A DNA stretch of 5,231 bases from Aquimonas sp044344935 (GTDB lineage Bacteria > Pseudomonadota > Gammaproteobacteria > Xanthomonadales > Xanthomonadaceae): the NCBI GenBank assembly GCA_044344935.1, contig JBIJCA010000306.1:1-5231 (forward strand). Reading direction: 5' to 3'. The position numbers and the translations under genes were made by a program. This document shows positions 4,783-5,231 of this stretch, piece after piece. How positions within the stretch are numbered: the stretch's first letter is position 1; every line of letters begins with the position of its first letter. The notes under the pieces were generated by a model that was not told where the DNA came from, did no database searches, and worked only from the letters and a program-made list of their open reading frames with translations.

Positions 4783-5231
4783 ATGCCGCACCAGACCCGT
4801 CTCGCGCGCCTTGCGCCCACCCGCGCAGCCCCCCGCCGCGTTTTTGTCCGAGCTCTCGCTCAAGCGCTTCTTCTGGTCTTCCTGCACGCGACCGCCGCAG
4901 GGGCAGGAACGCCTCCCACCGTCATCGGCCCCGGCGCCGGCTGCAGCGTCGACACCAGCGTGCTCGGCAACCTCGGCCATGTGCAGACGGCGCTGCAGTC
5001 CGGTGCCACCGATATTCGTCTCGTGGTCGGCGACTACCGCGAGGGCATCACCCACGCCCTCCGAAGCGACATCGAGATCAGCGGCGGCTATGCGAGCTGC
5101 GCCGCAGCCTTCAGCGGCCAGGCGAGCGACGACCAGCGCAGCAGGCTGATCCTGCGCTCCGGGGGCCAGGCGGTGCTGCTGATCTCGGACGGCGACAGCG
5201 GCATCCTCTCGACCCTGCGGCTCAACCGGCT
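4783..5231 (+). CDS. exported beta-helix-like surface protein, N-terminal part (cut by the window edge)
   Basis: From the ATG at 4783 the frame is open to the end, giving 149 residues. A basic N-terminus with eight or so Arg/Lys/His residues (1-23) is followed by a hydrophobic core ALAQALLLVFL (24-34) and small residues (ATAAGAG, 36-42) that suggest signal-peptide cleavage. After this comes a Gly/Cys segment (VIGPGAGCSVDT), then repeating short strands: DIRLVVGDYREGI (77-89), DIEISGGYASC (96-106), RLILRSGGQAVLLISDGDSG (121-140) and ILSTLRLNR. The order 'absorbed signal, SGGY-x-x-C, then stacked strands' is common in large right-handed parallel beta-helix surface proteins of gammaproteobacteria. 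GGAAAA at 4771-4776 is an acceptable ribosome site for this start. Substrate or adhesion role cannot be told from this part. Confidence 0.75.
   Translation, partial: MPHQTRLARLAPTRAAPRRVFVRALAQALLLVFLHATAAGAGTPPTVIGPGAGCSVDTSVLGNLGHVQTALQSGATDIRLVVGDYREGITHALRSDIEISGGYASCAAAFSGQASDDQRSRLILRSGGQAVLLISDGDSGILSTLRLNR

Overview
The window is GC-rich throughout with strong codon bias. It reads as chromosomal DNA from a high-GC gammaproteobacterium, most like the Xanthomonadales/Lysobacterales. That placement is an inference from codon use, the gene types, and a GTAG-headed REP-like hairpin cluster. No tRNA, rRNA, CRISPR array or recognisable transposase was seen.

Left part (1-2203): a DUF3293-type gene, running off the left edge, and a complete PLP-dependent gamma-family (cystathionine synthase/lyase-type) gene both lie on the minus strand. 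A plus-strand Lrp/AsnC-family regulator is divergent from them. The roughly 60-100 bp between the regulator and the enzyme is the natural place for shared control. This resembles known pairs in which an Lrp-type protein governs an adjacent sulfur amino acid lyase.

Middle part (2181-3963): this is the unusual portion. The end of the regulator gene, plus the start of a membrane-protein gene that overlaps it, occurs twice at a constant offset of 1760 bp without gaps. The left copy (about 2130-2282) has an intact regulator but only the first ~35 codons of the membrane protein. The right copy (about 3890-4042) has only the last ~24 codons of the regulator but an intact membrane protein. Between them lie a lipoprotein gene and a DUF2846-like exported protein gene (ATGA overlap), then about 370 bp without a gene that ends in three perfect inverted repeats. 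The left junction also carries inverted repeats and a TTGACA box. The simplest reading is that an ancestral lrp/membrane-protein pair was split by a duplication or insertion that brought in the two envelope genes.

Right part (3941-5231): the intact six-helix membrane protein of unknown function, a 170 bp gap, and the start of an exported beta-helix-like protein cut by the right edge.
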